Part shown: positions 22,358 through 30,781 of the stretch, in pieces
Numbering within the stretch: the stretch's first letter is position 1
Layout: every line of letters starts with the position of its first letter
Assembly: GCA_947374315.1 (NCBI GenBank)
Contig: CANCBK010000001.1
Location: 5,098 to 69,097 of the forward strand
Length of the DNA stretch: 64,000 nucleotides
From: Burkholderiaceae bacterium
Lineage (GTDB): Bacteria; Pseudomonadota; Gammaproteobacteria; Burkholderiales; Burkholderiaceae
Direction of reading: 5' to 3'
Notes under the pieces: generated by a model
What the model was told of the DNA's origin: nothing
The model's database searches: none
The model's input: only the letters and a program-made list of their open reading frames with translations
Translations under genes and position numbers: made by a program

Positions 22358-22368
22358 ATACTCACCCC

Positions 22369-23361
22369 ATGATAGCTAAGACTCGTGACCGAACCCTAAA
22401 GCTTGCGCGCGACACCCTCACAATTGAGGCTGCTGCACTGCACGCGATGCGCGATCGCCTTGAAGGATCTAACGCAGATGCCCTAGTGCTAGCGGTTGAG
22501 CTGCTGCACTCCTGTCAAGGGCGCATCGTCGTTTCTGGGATTGGCAAATCGGGGCACATCGCCCGTAAGATTGCGGCCACCTTTGCCTCTACCGGCTCCC
22601 CAGCTTTTTTTGTCCATCCTGCCGAAGCCAGTCATGGCGACTTAGGCATGGTTACTCGCGATGATGTCTTTGTTGCCTTATCCAATTCCGGCGAGACCGA
22701 TGAACTCCTCACTATCGTGCCAATTGTGAAGCGCACAGGCGCAAAACTCATTGCACTCACCGGCGCTCCAAATTCATCCCTGGCGAAATTGGCGGATGCG
22801 CATTTAGATACCAGCGTAGAAAAAGAAGCGTGCCCATTGAACTTGGCGCCAACTTCCAGCACAACAGCAGCCCTGGCAATGGGCGATGCCTTAGCCGTTG
22901 CCTTGCTAGATGCGCGCGGTTTTCAAGCGGAAGACTTTCAACGCTCACACCCGGGCGGACGTTTGGGTCGTAAACAATTAATGCATGTCAGCGAAGTCAT
23001 GCGCGGGCTTGACGAAACTCCCAAAATTTCTATCGCCGCCTCATTGCCAGATGCACTTCTTGAAATGACTGCCAAACGGATGGGTATGGTTGTCACGCTC
23101 GACAGCCAAAATCAAGTTGCCGGAATTTTTACTGATGGTGATTTACGTCGACTGCTTGAGAAGAGCACCAATCTTGATGGCCTCACTTTGAAGGACGCCA
23201 TCACCTCTGCGCCCCGCACGATTCCGCCTGAACTATTGGCAGAAGAGGCCATTGAGATGATGGAAAAACATCGGATCAACCATTTAGTGGTGACCGACCC
23301 TCAGGGCGCTTTACTTGGTGCACTCAATCTACATGACTTATTTGCTGCCAAAGTAATTTAA
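22369..23361 (+). CDS. kdsD: D-arabinose 5-phosphate isomerase
   Basis: A 330-residue KdsD: a SIS sugar-isomerase domain (VSGIGKSGHIARKIAATFAS, then SNSGETDELLTI) followed by two CBS domains (SEVMRG... and KDAITSA...). It converts ribulose 5-phosphate to arabinose 5-phosphate for Kdo and thus LPS synthesis. No Shine-Dalgarno sequence precedes the chosen ATG; upstream is the start of the divergent Kef gene. kdsC follows 36 bases downstream. Confidence 0.95.
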   Translation: MIAKTRDRTLKLARDTLTIEAAALHAMRDRLEGSNADALVLAVELLHSCQGRIVVSGIGKSGHIARKIAATFASTGSPAFFVHPAEASHGDLGMVTRDDVFVALSNSGETDELLTIVPIVKRTGAKLIALTGAPNSSLAKLADAHLDTSVEKEACPLNLAPTSSTTAALAMGDALAVALLDARGFQAEDFQRSHPGGRLGRKQLMHVSEVMRGLDETPKISIAASLPDALLEMTAKRMGMVVTLDSQNQVAGIFTDGDLRRLLEKSTNLDGLTLKDAITSAPRTIPPELLAEEAIEMMEKHRINHLVVTDPQGALLGALNLHDLFAAKVI

Positions 23362-23397
23362 GGCGGCAACTTTTACAATTTTTATTAATCTATACCC

Positions 23398-23970
23398 ATG
23401 CCTAGCGCCTTTAATGCCCACAACACCAACCCTCTAAGCCAATACCCACAAGCTTGGGAGCGCGCTGGGGCAGTCAAACTACTCGTACTCGATGTCGATG
23501 GCGTCCTTACCAATGGTCAGGTATTTATCGGCGAAAACGGCAAAGAAACCATCAAGGCATTTGATATTCAAGACGGATTGGGAATTAAGCTATTGGAAAA
23601 GATTGGCATTCCAACAGCCATCATTACCGGCCGTAACTCAAAAATGGTACTAGGTCGCTGTGAAGAACTTGGTATTCAACAGGTGCACATGGGAGTAGAA
23701 AATAAAGCGCAGGCCTTAGACCATATTCTTCAATCTCTTGGATTGAAATCCGCTGATTGCGCAGTCATGGGTGATGACTGGCCTGATTTTCAAATGATGA
23801 AGTCGGCTGGCTTCAAAGTATGCCCCGCCCAAGGGCATGATGCCGTGAAAGAAACGGCTCATTTTGTCACCACTCGCTCTGGCGGCAACGGTGCCGTGCG
23901 TGAAGTTTGTGACCTGATCTTGAAAGCGCAAAACCGCTACGAGGAACTACTCGCTCAGGCGCGCGCTTAA
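23398..23970 (+). CDS. kdsC: 3-deoxy-D-manno-octulosonate 8-phosphate phosphatase
   Basis: A 190-residue HAD-family phosphatase that releases Kdo from Kdo 8-phosphate. HAD motif I is LVLDVDGVLTNG; the Thr of motif II lies in AIITGRNSKMV; and the motif III/IV area reads VMGDDWPDFQMM. The family acts as a homotetramer in the cytoplasm. It sits between kdsD and lptC, co-directional with both. Confidence 0.96.
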   Translation: MPSAFNAHNTNPLSQYPQAWERAGAVKLLVLDVDGVLTNGQVFIGENGKETIKAFDIQDGLGIKLLEKIGIPTAIITGRNSKMVLGRCEELGIQQVHMGVENKAQALDHILQSLGLKSADCAVMGDDWPDFQMMKSAGFKVCPAQGHDAVKETAHFVTTRSGGNGAVREVCDLILKAQNRYEELLAQARA

Positions 23971-23981
23971 GGTATTTCGTA

Positions 23982-24626
23982 ATGCAACTCAATCCTCAAC
24001 AAATCAAATGGAGTATATGGCGCACTTTATTACGCCTCATGCCTTTGATCTTGATGGGCACACTCACTCTTGTCACCTTTTGGTTGGTCAAGAAAAATAC
24101 GCCCGAGGAAAAATCGGCCATTGAGCGAGTCCGCTTACATGAGCCTGACTACACCATCAAGGATGGTGCGCTATCCGCCCTCAATGAGCTTGGCGATACT
24201 AAATATCGAGTCTTAGGAAAAAAAGTAACGCACTATGATGACGATGCTTCAATTGATATAGAAGTCCCACGCATGCGCTTATTCCAGCCGGAAAAATCTC
24301 CAGTCACTGTAAAGGCAGATACTGGACATGTAGACGGCGACCTGACTATTTTGGATCTGATGGATAACGCTGAAATATTTCGACCGCCTCAGGCTGCGTC
24401 AGCTACTGAGCCAGCTAGGCCGCGCATGCTTGCCCGCTCCTCTTATTTCAAGGTGCTGATAAACGATGACATTATTGAAACAGATAAACCCATCACGCTG
24501 GAACAAGGGGTCTCTGTGATCCATGCAATGGATGGCGGCGTCTTCAACAATGTTGAGCAAAGCATGGTTTTATCCGGACAAGTCAGGGGTCGCATAGAGC
24601 GCATACAGCCGAGAGCCCAGCCATGA
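23982..24626 (+). CDS. lptC: LPS export ABC transporter periplasmic protein LptC
   Basis: A 214-residue bitopic protein with one N-terminal membrane helix (about 15-38, LMPLILMGTLTLVTFWLV) and a periplasmic beta-jellyroll domain (DYTIKDGALSALNELGDTKY onward). LptC links the LptB2FG extractor to the LptA bridge. The family is weakly conserved, so position supports the call: it follows kdsC by 11 bases, and its stop overlaps the lptA start (ATGA). Confidence 0.92.
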   Translation: MQLNPQQIKWSIWRTLLRLMPLILMGTLTLVTFWLVKKNTPEEKSAIERVRLHEPDYTIKDGALSALNELGDTKYRVLGKKVTHYDDDASIDIEVPRMRLFQPEKSPVTVKADTGHVDGDLTILDLMDNAEIFRPPQAASATEPARPRMLARSSYFKVLINDDIIETDKPITLEQGVSVIHAMDGGVFNNVEQSMVLSGQVRGRIERIQPRAQP

Positions 24627-25180
24627 GCTTATTGCGCCAGCTAACCATTTCTACGGCAGTCTTGACCGCCTGCATCATCACGACAGCTCACGCTGAAAAA
24701 GCAGATCAAGATAAGCCCATTATTTTGGAAGCGGAAAAAGTTTCTGTAAACGATGTACAACAAGTCTATGACCTCGAAGGTAAAGTAGTTTTAATCAAAG
24801 GCAGCATTCTCATTACTGGCGAGAACGGCAACATCCAGGTTGATCCCGAGGGTTATGAATACGTTGATGTTCAAGCTAGCCCTGAATCCACTGCCAGCTT
24901 TAGACAAAGACGCGAAGGGCCTGCCAATGAGTTCATGCAGGGGCGCGGTCAAACGGTTACCTACAACGCCAAGACCGAGCTGCTTACTCTCACTGGGGAT
25001 GCCAGCCTGAAGCGCCTTCATAACATGCAAATGCTAGATCAGTTACGCGGCTGGAAAATTGACTATGACGATGTTTTACAACGCTATCAAGTCTTGCCAC
25101 CCACAGACGCTAAATCAGATGACCTGCCGCTGGCTAGGGCCATCCTTTCACCAAGACGGAAAGCTACACTAGAGAAATGA
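24623..25180 (+). CDS. lptA: LPS transport periplasmic protein LptA
   Basis: A 185-residue periplasmic protein with a signal peptide ending at THA (about residue 24) and an OstA/LptA jellyroll domain ([40 protein letters not shown]). It forms the periplasmic bridge carrying LPS to the outer membrane. It overlaps lptC by four bases upstream and lptB by four bases downstream, so the three are translated together. Confidence 0.95.
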   Translation: MSLLRQLTISTAVLTACIITTAHAEKADQDKPIILEAEKVSVNDVQQVYDLEGKVVLIKGSILITGENGNIQVDPEGYEYVDVQASPESTASFRQRREGPANEFMQGRGQTVTYNAKTELLTLTGDASLKRLHNMQMLDQLRGWKIDYDDVLQRYQVLPPTDAKSDDLPLARAILSPRRKATLEK

Positions 25181-25944
25181 CCACGGATTCAAGCAGCCCC
25201 CAAAAACCAGCAACCCTTAGCGCTCAGCATCTCCAAAAGCGCTACGGATCTCGCACAGTAGTGCGAGATGTTTCGGTAGAGGTAAAGTGCGGCGAAGTGG
25301 TTGGGTTGCTAGGTCCTAATGGTGCAGGGAAAACGACCTCCTTCTACATGATTGTTGGTCTGGTTCCGCTGGATGGTGGCAGCATTATTCTGGATGGTAC
25401 CGATATCACCCACCTTCCGATTCATGAGCGAGCTCGCATGGGCCTGTCTTACCTACCCCAAGAGGCTTCTGTTTTCAGAAAACTTAATGTGGCTGAAAAC
25501 ATTCAAGCGGTGTTGGAGCTACAAGTGCAGGGCGGCAAGCCATTAAGCAAGGCGGAGATTGCACATCGCTTAGATGAACTCCTAGGTGAACTGCAAATTA
25601 GCCATCTTCGCAATAATCCTGCGTTATCCCTATCTGGTGGCGAGCGCCGCCGCGTTGAGATTGCTAGAGCGCTGGCCTCCCAGCCTAAATTCATTTTGCT
25701 CGACGAGCCTTTTGCGGGCGTAGACCCCATCGCCGTTGGAGAAATTCAGCGGATTGTGCGCTTCCTAAGAGACCGTCAAATTGGCGTCCTCATCACTGAC
25801 CACAATGTTCGTGAAACCTTGGGTATTTGCGATCACGCCTATATCATTAGTGAAGGCAGTGTTCTGGCGGAAGGTAAGCCAGACCAGATCATTGAGAATG
25901 ACGCTGTCAGAAGAGTCTATCTCGGCGAAAACTTCCGCATGTAA
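25177..25944 (+). CDS. lptB: LPS export ABC transporter ATP-binding protein LptB
   Basis: A 255-residue ABC ATPase. Walker A is [12 protein letters not shown] (about residue 46), the Q-loop is at LPQEAS, the signature is [15 protein letters not shown], Walker B is [13 protein letters not shown], and the switch His is in ITDHNVRE. It powers LPS extraction from the inner membrane with LptF and LptG, which are not in this window. In most proteobacteria rpoN follows directly; here only a remnant does. Confidence 0.97.
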   Translation: MTTDSSSPQKPATLSAQHLQKRYGSRTVVRDVSVEVKCGEVVGLLGPNGAGKTTSFYMIVGLVPLDGGSIILDGTDITHLPIHERARMGLSYLPQEASVFRKLNVAENIQAVLELQVQGGKPLSKAEIAHRLDELLGELQISHLRNNPALSLSGGERRRVEIARALASQPKFILLDEPFAGVDPIAVGEIQRIVRFLRDRQIGVLITDHNVRETLGICDHAYIISEGSVLAEGKPDQIIENDAVRRVYLGENFRM

Positions 25945-25981
25945 ATATGCTGGGTTTTCGACTATTTATTAAATAAACATG

Positions 25982-26090
25982 ATCTGCCCCCTTGGTTTTC
26001 AGCAAAATCGCTGATACGCTGGAGGTTCATGAAGTTCATTCCCATATAAACAAGTACAACATTGCAGGGGCCTGCTGCGCACCCCGGTAA
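25982..26090 (+). pseudogene. rpoN: Remnant of rpoN (sigma-54) between lptB and hpf
   Basis: The 185-base space between lptB and hpf holds no intact gene, but one plus-strand frame (25979 TGA to 26088 TAA) reads APLVFSKIADTLEVHE and then, after a disturbed stretch, NKY. This closely matches the helix-turn-helix segment of sigma-54 proteins, PLVLREIADxLGLHE followed by STVSRVTSNKY. The position is exactly where rpoN lies in Escherichia and Burkholderia. There is no start codon and no RpoN box, and the rest of the ~480-residue protein is gone. I infer a decayed gene; a chance match is possible given the short length. Confidence 0.6.
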
Positions 26091-26129
26091 TAATTTGCGC
26101 ACGCATTTTGCTATGAATAGGAGCTGCTG

Positions 26130-26453
26130 ATGAATTTGAAAATTAATAGCCGTCATGTAGAAGTTACTCCAGCCATGCGAACCCACCTCGAAACCGGGTT
26201 AGCAAAAATTCGCAAACACTTTGACCATGTCCTAGATGCCTCTGCATTTTTGATCGTGGATAACGCCAAAGAAAAAGATCTTCGCCAAGCTGCCGAGATC
26301 ACCATTCACCTGAAAGGCAAGGAACTCTTTGCTGAGGCACATAATGCCGACCTCTATCACGCTATGGACGCAGTCGTCGATAAACTCGAGCGTCAGGTTG
26401 TAAAACACAAAGAGAAGATCCAGGACCATCATCACGAAAAGCATTTTGAGTAA
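26130..26453 (+). CDS. hpf: Ribosome hibernation promoting factor (short form)
   Basis: A 107-residue HPF/YfiA-family protein (MNLKINSRHVEVTPAMRTHL; FVKH-type C-terminus rich in His/Lys/Glu). The short form without the C-terminal dimerisation domain is typical of proteobacteria and binds the 30S decoding region to inactivate ribosomes in stationary phase. ATG 26130 has a good AGGAG at 26119-26123. It is the first intact gene after the rpoN remnant and precedes ptsN. Confidence 0.93.
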   Translation: MNLKINSRHVEVTPAMRTHLETGLAKIRKHFDHVLDASAFLIVDNAKEKDLRQAAEITIHLKGKELFAEAHNADLYHAMDAVVDKLERQVVKHKEKIQDHHHEKHFE

Positions 26454-26486
26454 TTCCTGGCATCAGGACACCTATAATCCATTGAT

Positions 26487-26945
26487 ATGAATGCCCTGAC
26501 TGATATTTTCACCCTAGACCGCATTGCCTTAAATAGTCCCTCTAAAAATCGGGCTGAGGCATTTGCGGCCGTAGGTGAGCTGTTTGCTAGACAATCAGGT
26601 CTTGAGGCTGAGGCAGTAGTTAGCTTCCTAAATGCACGCGAGGACTTAGGTTCTACCGCTCTAGGGGCTGGTGTTGCCATACCTCATGGTCGCGTTAAGG
26701 GGCTCAAGCACCCTATCGCAGCATTCGTAAGATTAAAAGAGTCTATTGAATTTGCTGCACCCGATGGCGAAGCTGTCTCTATTCTGATTTTTTTATTGGT
26801 TCCCGAAAAAGCGACCCAACAACACTTGGAAATTTTGTCTTCGATTGCACAACTCTTATCCGACCAAGACGCCCGCAAATCACTTGCGTCGGAAGAGAGT
26901 CCAGAAAAAGTGTGTCATCTCCTGCAAACATGGGGCTCCGCTTGA
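26487..26945 (+). CDS. ptsN: Nitrogen-PTS EIIA protein (EIIA-Ntr)
   Basis: A 152-residue EIIA of the fructose/nitrogen type. The phosphorylated histidine is predicted to be His67 in [11 protein letters not shown]. It takes phosphate from HPr and acts on regulators (potassium transport and sensor kinases in E. coli) rather than on a sugar permease. It lies between hpf and hprK; its 3' end overlaps the start of hprK by 16 bases. Confidence 0.94.
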   Translation: MNALTDIFTLDRIALNSPSKNRAEAFAAVGELFARQSGLEAEAVVSFLNAREDLGSTALGAGVAIPHGRVKGLKHPIAAFVRLKESIEFAAPDGEAVSILIFLLVPEKATQQHLEILSSIAQLLSDQDARKSLASEESPEKVCHLLQTWGSA

Positions 26946-27931
26946 CGATACAGACGCTACTCCTCGAGGGAGTGACCGCACAACAGATCTTTGATGACAA
27001 TGTTTCAGACTTAAGGCTCTCCTGGATTGGTGGCCTAGAAGGCGCAGATCGAACCTTCCCTCCTGAGGCTGTTAAAGCAGCAGCGGCCAGTTCTGACTTA
27101 GTAGGTCACTTAAACCTCATCCACCCTAGCCGGATTCAGATTTTTGGTGAGCAAGAAGTTGACTATCACGCTGAACTTGAACCGAAACAAAGGCAAGAGC
27201 AGATCTCCAGCTTAATTTCGAAAACACCGCCTTGTGTGATTGTTGCGGACGGCAAGGAAGCCGACCCTGATCTACAGCTCTTTTGCCAAAGATCCTCCAC
27301 CCCCCTATTTACGACAGCCATTTCCGCTGCCGAGGTGATTGATCACCTGCGTACCTACCTGACTAAGATTGGCGCCCCCCAAGTCACCAAACATGGCGTC
27401 TTCATGGATATTTTGGGCTTAGGCGTCTTAATTATGGGTGAGTCTGGCTTAGGAAAAAGCGAATTAGGCTTGGAGCTCATTTCTCGTGGTCACGGCTTAG
27501 TCGCTGATGATGCGGTGGATTTTGCTCGCCTTGGTCCCGACTATATTGAAGGTCGCTGCCCCGTAATCTTGCGTAACCTCTTAGAAGTTCGCGGACTAGG
27601 ATTATTAGATATTCGCACCATCTTTGGTGAAACTGCCGTTCGTCGTAAATTAAAGCTACGTTTAATTGTGCAACTGGTACGCCGCAATGATGGTGAGTTT
27701 GAGCGCCTACCATTGGAAGCGCAACATATTGATGTTTTAGGTGTTCCCATCAGAACTGTCAAAATTCAAGTGGCTGCAGGTCGTAACTTAGCGGTACTGG
27801 TAGAAGCAGCGGTACGCAATACCATTTTGCAATTGCGTGGCATTGATACCTTGAAAGAGTTTATCGAGCGTCAACGCATACAGATGAATGCGGAAGCCGA
27901 CTCCGCCAAATCACAAGGTCGCCTCCTCTAG
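26930..27931 (+). CDS. hprK: HPr kinase/phosphorylase
   Basis: A 333-residue HprK/P from ATG 26930 (an in-frame GTG at 26912 would add six residues). The N-terminal domain (about 1-140) is followed by the kinase domain with Walker [10 protein letters not shown] (170-178) and the family signature [14 protein letters not shown]. It phosphorylates HPr on Ser46 and reverses this. The HPr encoded at 60132-60401 keeps Ser46, so the pair is likely functional. Context: ptsN upstream, rapZ two bases downstream. Confidence 0.94.
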   Translation: MGLRLTIQTLLLEGVTAQQIFDDNVSDLRLSWIGGLEGADRTFPPEAVKAAAASSDLVGHLNLIHPSRIQIFGEQEVDYHAELEPKQRQEQISSLISKTPPCVIVADGKEADPDLQLFCQRSSTPLFTTAISAAEVIDHLRTYLTKIGAPQVTKHGVFMDILGLGVLIMGESGLGKSELGLELISRGHGLVADDAVDFARLGPDYIEGRCPVILRNLLEVRGLGLLDIRTIFGETAVRRKLKLRLIVQLVRRNDGEFERLPLEAQHIDVLGVPIRTVKIQVAAGRNLAVLVEAAVRNTILQLRGIDTLKEFIERQRIQMNAEADSAKSQGRLL

Positions 27932-27932
27932 C

Positions 27933-28823
27933 ATGCACATCAATCTGATTACCGGAATCTCGGGCTCAGGTAAATCGGTCGCCCTGAGGGCCTTTGAGGA
28001 TGCTGGCTATGACTGCGTAGACAACCTGCCAGTTACTCTATTAGAAAATCTCATCACCACACTAGAAAACGAAAAGAGTGAACGTGTAGCAGTGGCTATT
28101 GATGCGCGACGCGGTCAATCCATTGCAGAGCTGCCCAAGATTCTAGAAAACCTCCGTCGCAATCATCACGTACGGGTCCTGTTTCTGAATGCCGATACCA
28201 ATACACTGATACAACGCTTTTCTGAAACTCGCAGACGTCACCCGCTCTCGCGAAATACCCAGCAGACTCAAGCCGCAACACTGGTTGAAGCGATTGATAA
28301 AGAGCGCAGCCTGCTAGAGCCCTTGCGCGCACAGGCGCATAGCATTGATACCAGCAACCTGCCAGCTCATGCATTGCGCTCTTGGATTCGAGATCTCCTG
28401 AAAGATAAGCCCCAAGGACTAACGGTGATTTTTGAATCCTTTGGATTTAAAAAGGGCTTACCTAGCGAAGCAGATCTAGCATTTGATGTGCGCTGCCTCC
28501 CTAATCCACACTACGACAAAGCTTTGACCTCCCTTTCAGGAAAAGATCAAGCGGTCAAAGAATTTTTAGAAAAGATTCCTGAAGTCATCAGCATGGAAGG
28601 TGACATCATTCAATTTGTTGAAAAATGGTTGCCCCACTACATTGCAGATGGTCGTAGCTACCTCACAGTCGCCATTGGCTGCACTGGAGGGCAACATCGC
28701 TCAGTCTATCTGGTTAGTCGAATCATGACCCATTTTCTCGCTCAACCAGATTTAGCTGCGCTCAATATCAATTTTTTAAGTCGTGACCGCGAGCTAGACT
28801 CAATCCCTGTAAAAGCAATTTAA
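27933..28823 (+). CDS. rapZ: RapZ-family RNase adapter / nucleotide-binding protein
   Basis: A 296-residue RapZ (YvcJ family). The ATG at 27933 puts Walker A GISGSGKS at residues 8-15; the second half carries the C-terminal domain (VIFESFGFKKGLP, VAIGCTGGQHRSVYL). In E. coli it guides RNase E to the sRNA GlmZ and senses glucosamine 6-phosphate; in other groups the role is less certain. A longer frame from 27888 is rejected because it lies inside hprK and lacks similarity. The last 56 bases overlap the 3' end of mutY on the other strand. Confidence 0.94.
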   Translation: MHINLITGISGSGKSVALRAFEDAGYDCVDNLPVTLLENLITTLENEKSERVAVAIDARRGQSIAELPKILENLRRNHHVRVLFLNADTNTLIQRFSETRRRHPLSRNTQQTQAATLVEAIDKERSLLEPLRAQAHSIDTSNLPAHALRSWIRDLLKDKPQGLTVIFESFGFKKGLPSEADLAFDVRCLPNPHYDKALTSLSGKDQAVKEFLEKIPEVISMEGDIIQFVEKWLPHYIADGRSYLTVAIGCTGGQHRSVYLVSRIMTHFLAQPDLAALNINFLSRDRELDSIPVKAI

Positions 28824-29931
28824 TCGGTTGCGGTAAACCGTACTTTCCAAGCTGATGCAAGGAGACCCACTTCAAATCCTCATTGGAGAATGTCACGACA
28901 TCGCTAGCAACTACATGCCAAATCTGCATCCATAGCCGTCTATGGGTAAAGACATGTTTAATTTCCAACCCCCGCTCAACCGACTGACAAGCGTTCACGG
29001 TGGCAGAGGTCTTTTCTTCAGGCAGCACTAGATTCAGCAATTCCTTGGCAGTCAAAGTGACCTGACCTACTATTGCATTATTAGCAGAAATTCGCTCTTT
29101 CGCTCTCCAGGCTGATTCAGGCAAAGACCAGAGTCCACCCCAAATTGCTTTGTCAGGACGCTTTTGTAATAACACTGAATCGCCATGCCTCAACACCAAC
29201 ATATCGCAATCAAATTCGGGAGATTTTGCTTTCACAAGCTTGCGTGGCAATAGCAATACTTGATCACTAAGATTGGCCTGGCACTCCTTAGCAAAAGGGC
29301 ACCGCTTTGTGCCACTCAAGCAGACGGGCTTACGAGAGGTACACCAGGTTGCGCCAAAGTCCATCAAGGCTTGGGTATATACCGGCATATCTTGAGGATT
29401 CTTAGGAAGCAATTTTTCAGCCAACGTCCATAGTCGATCATTGACGGTCTTCTCTTGCAGTGCGCCTTCCACTCCAAATAAACGCGCCAGAATGCGCTTC
29501 ACATTGGCATCCAAAATGGGTGCTCGTTCATAAAAAGCAAAGGCTGCAATTGCGCCCGCAGTGGATCTACCAATTCCCTTTAATTGCTCAAGAAAAATAG
29601 GATCGCTCGGAAATTTACCCCCAAACTCTTCCATCACTTGATTTGCGCAAATATGCAAATTACGAGCACGCGAGTAATAACCGAGTCCAGCCCATTCAGC
29701 CAAGACATCATCCAATGGCGCGGCAGCCAATTTCTTGACCGTCGGAAAACGTTTCATGAAGCGTGGGTAGCGCTCTAAGACTGTAGCCACCTGGGTTTGT
29801 TGCAACATGATTTCAGAAACCCATACAGCGTAGGGGTCTCGAATACTTTGCCAAGGCAGACCCTGACGCCCATCCAAGCCATGCCAGGCAATCAGTTTTT
29901 TGGCGAAGTGTTTGATTAACGCTTCTGACAT
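28768..29931 (-). CDS. mutY: Adenine DNA glycosylase
   Basis: A 387-residue MutY that removes adenine opposite 8-oxoguanine. The HhH motif LKGIGRSTAGAI is followed by the catalytic Asp segment ILDANVKRILAR, the iron-sulfur cysteines, and a C-terminal NUDIX-like 8-oxoG recognition domain. The cluster ligands read C-X6-C-X6-C-X5-C, four residues longer between the second and third Cys than the usual C-X6-C-X2-C-X5-C. The C-terminus runs about 13 residues past GLPQPIKLLL into the rapZ overlap. Start ATG 29931 overlaps mutM by 16 bases. Confidence 0.94.
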   Translation of the reverse strand: MSEALIKHFAKKLIAWHGLDGRQGLPWQSIRDPYAVWVSEIMLQQTQVATVLERYPRFMKRFPTVKKLAAAPLDDVLAEWAGLGYYSRARNLHICANQVMEEFGGKFPSDPIFLEQLKGIGRSTAGAIAAFAFYERAPILDANVKRILARLFGVEGALQEKTVNDRLWTLAEKLLPKNPQDMPVYTQALMDFGATWCTSRKPVCLSGTKRCPFAKECQANLSDQVLLLPRKLVKAKSPEFDCDMLVLRHGDSVLLQKRPDKAIWGGLWSLPESAWRAKERISANNAIVGQVTLTAKELLNLVLPEEKTSATVNACQSVERGLEIKHVFTHRRLWMQIWHVVASDVVTFSNEDLKWVSLHQLGKYGLPQPIKLLLQGLSLARGHDLKN

Positions 29932-30752
29932 TGGGGGCAAAAATAGGTGGAGCGCTGACCTTGCACTATTTGCTTAATCAGCGTCTTACACACCTTGCAA
30001 GCTTGATCTTTTCGATCATAGACTTTGGTCTGCACCATAAAGTGCCCTGGATTACCTTCGTTGTTCACAAAGTCTTTCAAAGTACTGCCACCAGCATCAA
30101 TGGCCTTTTTCAGAATCAATCTCACGGCGGCAGCCAATCGAGAGCACTGCGGACGCGTTAACTTTCCAGCCGCTTTTGCCGGATGAATGCCAGCCTCAAA
30201 CAAACTTTCAGAGCAATAAATATTACCGACACCAACCACTGCCTGCCCAGCCAATAAAAATTGTTTTACCGCAACACTGCGTTTACGAGAGTGCCGATAT
30301 AAAACATCCGCACCCAGTTCGCCCGCAAACTCTGGTGAAAAAGGTTCGACTCCGAGCTTCTGCAAGAGGGCATTTTTCTCAATGGGCCCTTTGGATTTTG
30401 GATGCCATAAAACGGCGCCAAATTTACGGGGATCATGCAAACGCAAACTCAGTTTGTCAAACTCGAAGGTCACTCGATCATGCGGCTTAAGGGGATCACC
30501 GCTGGGAAGTACGCGTAAGGTTCCGGTCATACCCAGATGGAGCAACAAATAGCCCGTATCCATTTCCATCAATAAATATTTGCCACGACGTTTTATCCCT
30601 AAAACCTTCTGGCCAGAAAGTAGCTTATCCAAATTGCTAGGTACAGGCCAACGCAAACGGCCGTCAATAATTTTGACGGCACTAAGCTTACGCCCCTCTA
30701 AATGAGGCTGGATACCCAATCGGGTAACTTCGACTTCTGGGAGTTCTGGCAT
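29916..30752 (-). CDS. mutM: Formamidopyrimidine-DNA glycosylase
   Basis: A 278-residue Fpg. The start is ATG 30752 so that the mature protein begins with PELPEVEV; Pro1 is the catalytic nucleophile and Glu2 assists. The C-terminal zinc finger has four cysteines (CKVC...CPQC), and the helix-two-turn-helix region with GVGNIYCSESLF is present. It excises 8-oxoguanine and Fapy lesions. Paired with mutY, which is translated after it, it forms a compact GO-repair operon. Confidence 0.96.
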   Translation of the reverse strand: MPELPEVEVTRLGIQPHLEGRKLSAVKIIDGRLRWPVPSNLDKLLSGQKVLGIKRRGKYLLMEMDTGYLLLHLGMTGTLRVLPSGDPLKPHDRVTFEFDKLSLRLHDPRKFGAVLWHPKSKGPIEKNALLQKLGVEPFSPEFAGELGADVLYRHSRKRSVAVKQFLLAGQAVVGVGNIYCSESLFEAGIHPAKAAGKLTRPQCSRLAAAVRLILKKAIDAGGSTLKDFVNNEGNPGHFMVQTKVYDRKDQACKVCKTLIKQIVQGQRSTYFCPQCQKR

Positions 30753-30781
30753 CAATGGATTGTAGATTCGGAGATTAGAAT

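Noticed and set aside
24611..24626. Possible frameshift at the lptC-lptA junction
   Set aside because: Both frames are complete and overlap by ATGA, which is normal translational coupling.
25962..26186. A 74-codon minus-strand frame across the lptB-hpf space
   Set aside because: It overlaps hpf antisense and has no family features; the plus-strand rpoN-like reading explains the interval better.
26473..26478. TATAAT just before ptsN as a promoter
   Set aside because: It ends eight bases before the ATG and has no -35 at a usable distance, so it would give a leaderless message; probably chance.
27888..27932. Fifteen extra N-terminal codons for RapZ
   Set aside because: They lie inside hprK in another frame, and RapZ normally begins a few residues before the Walker A motif, as from 27933.
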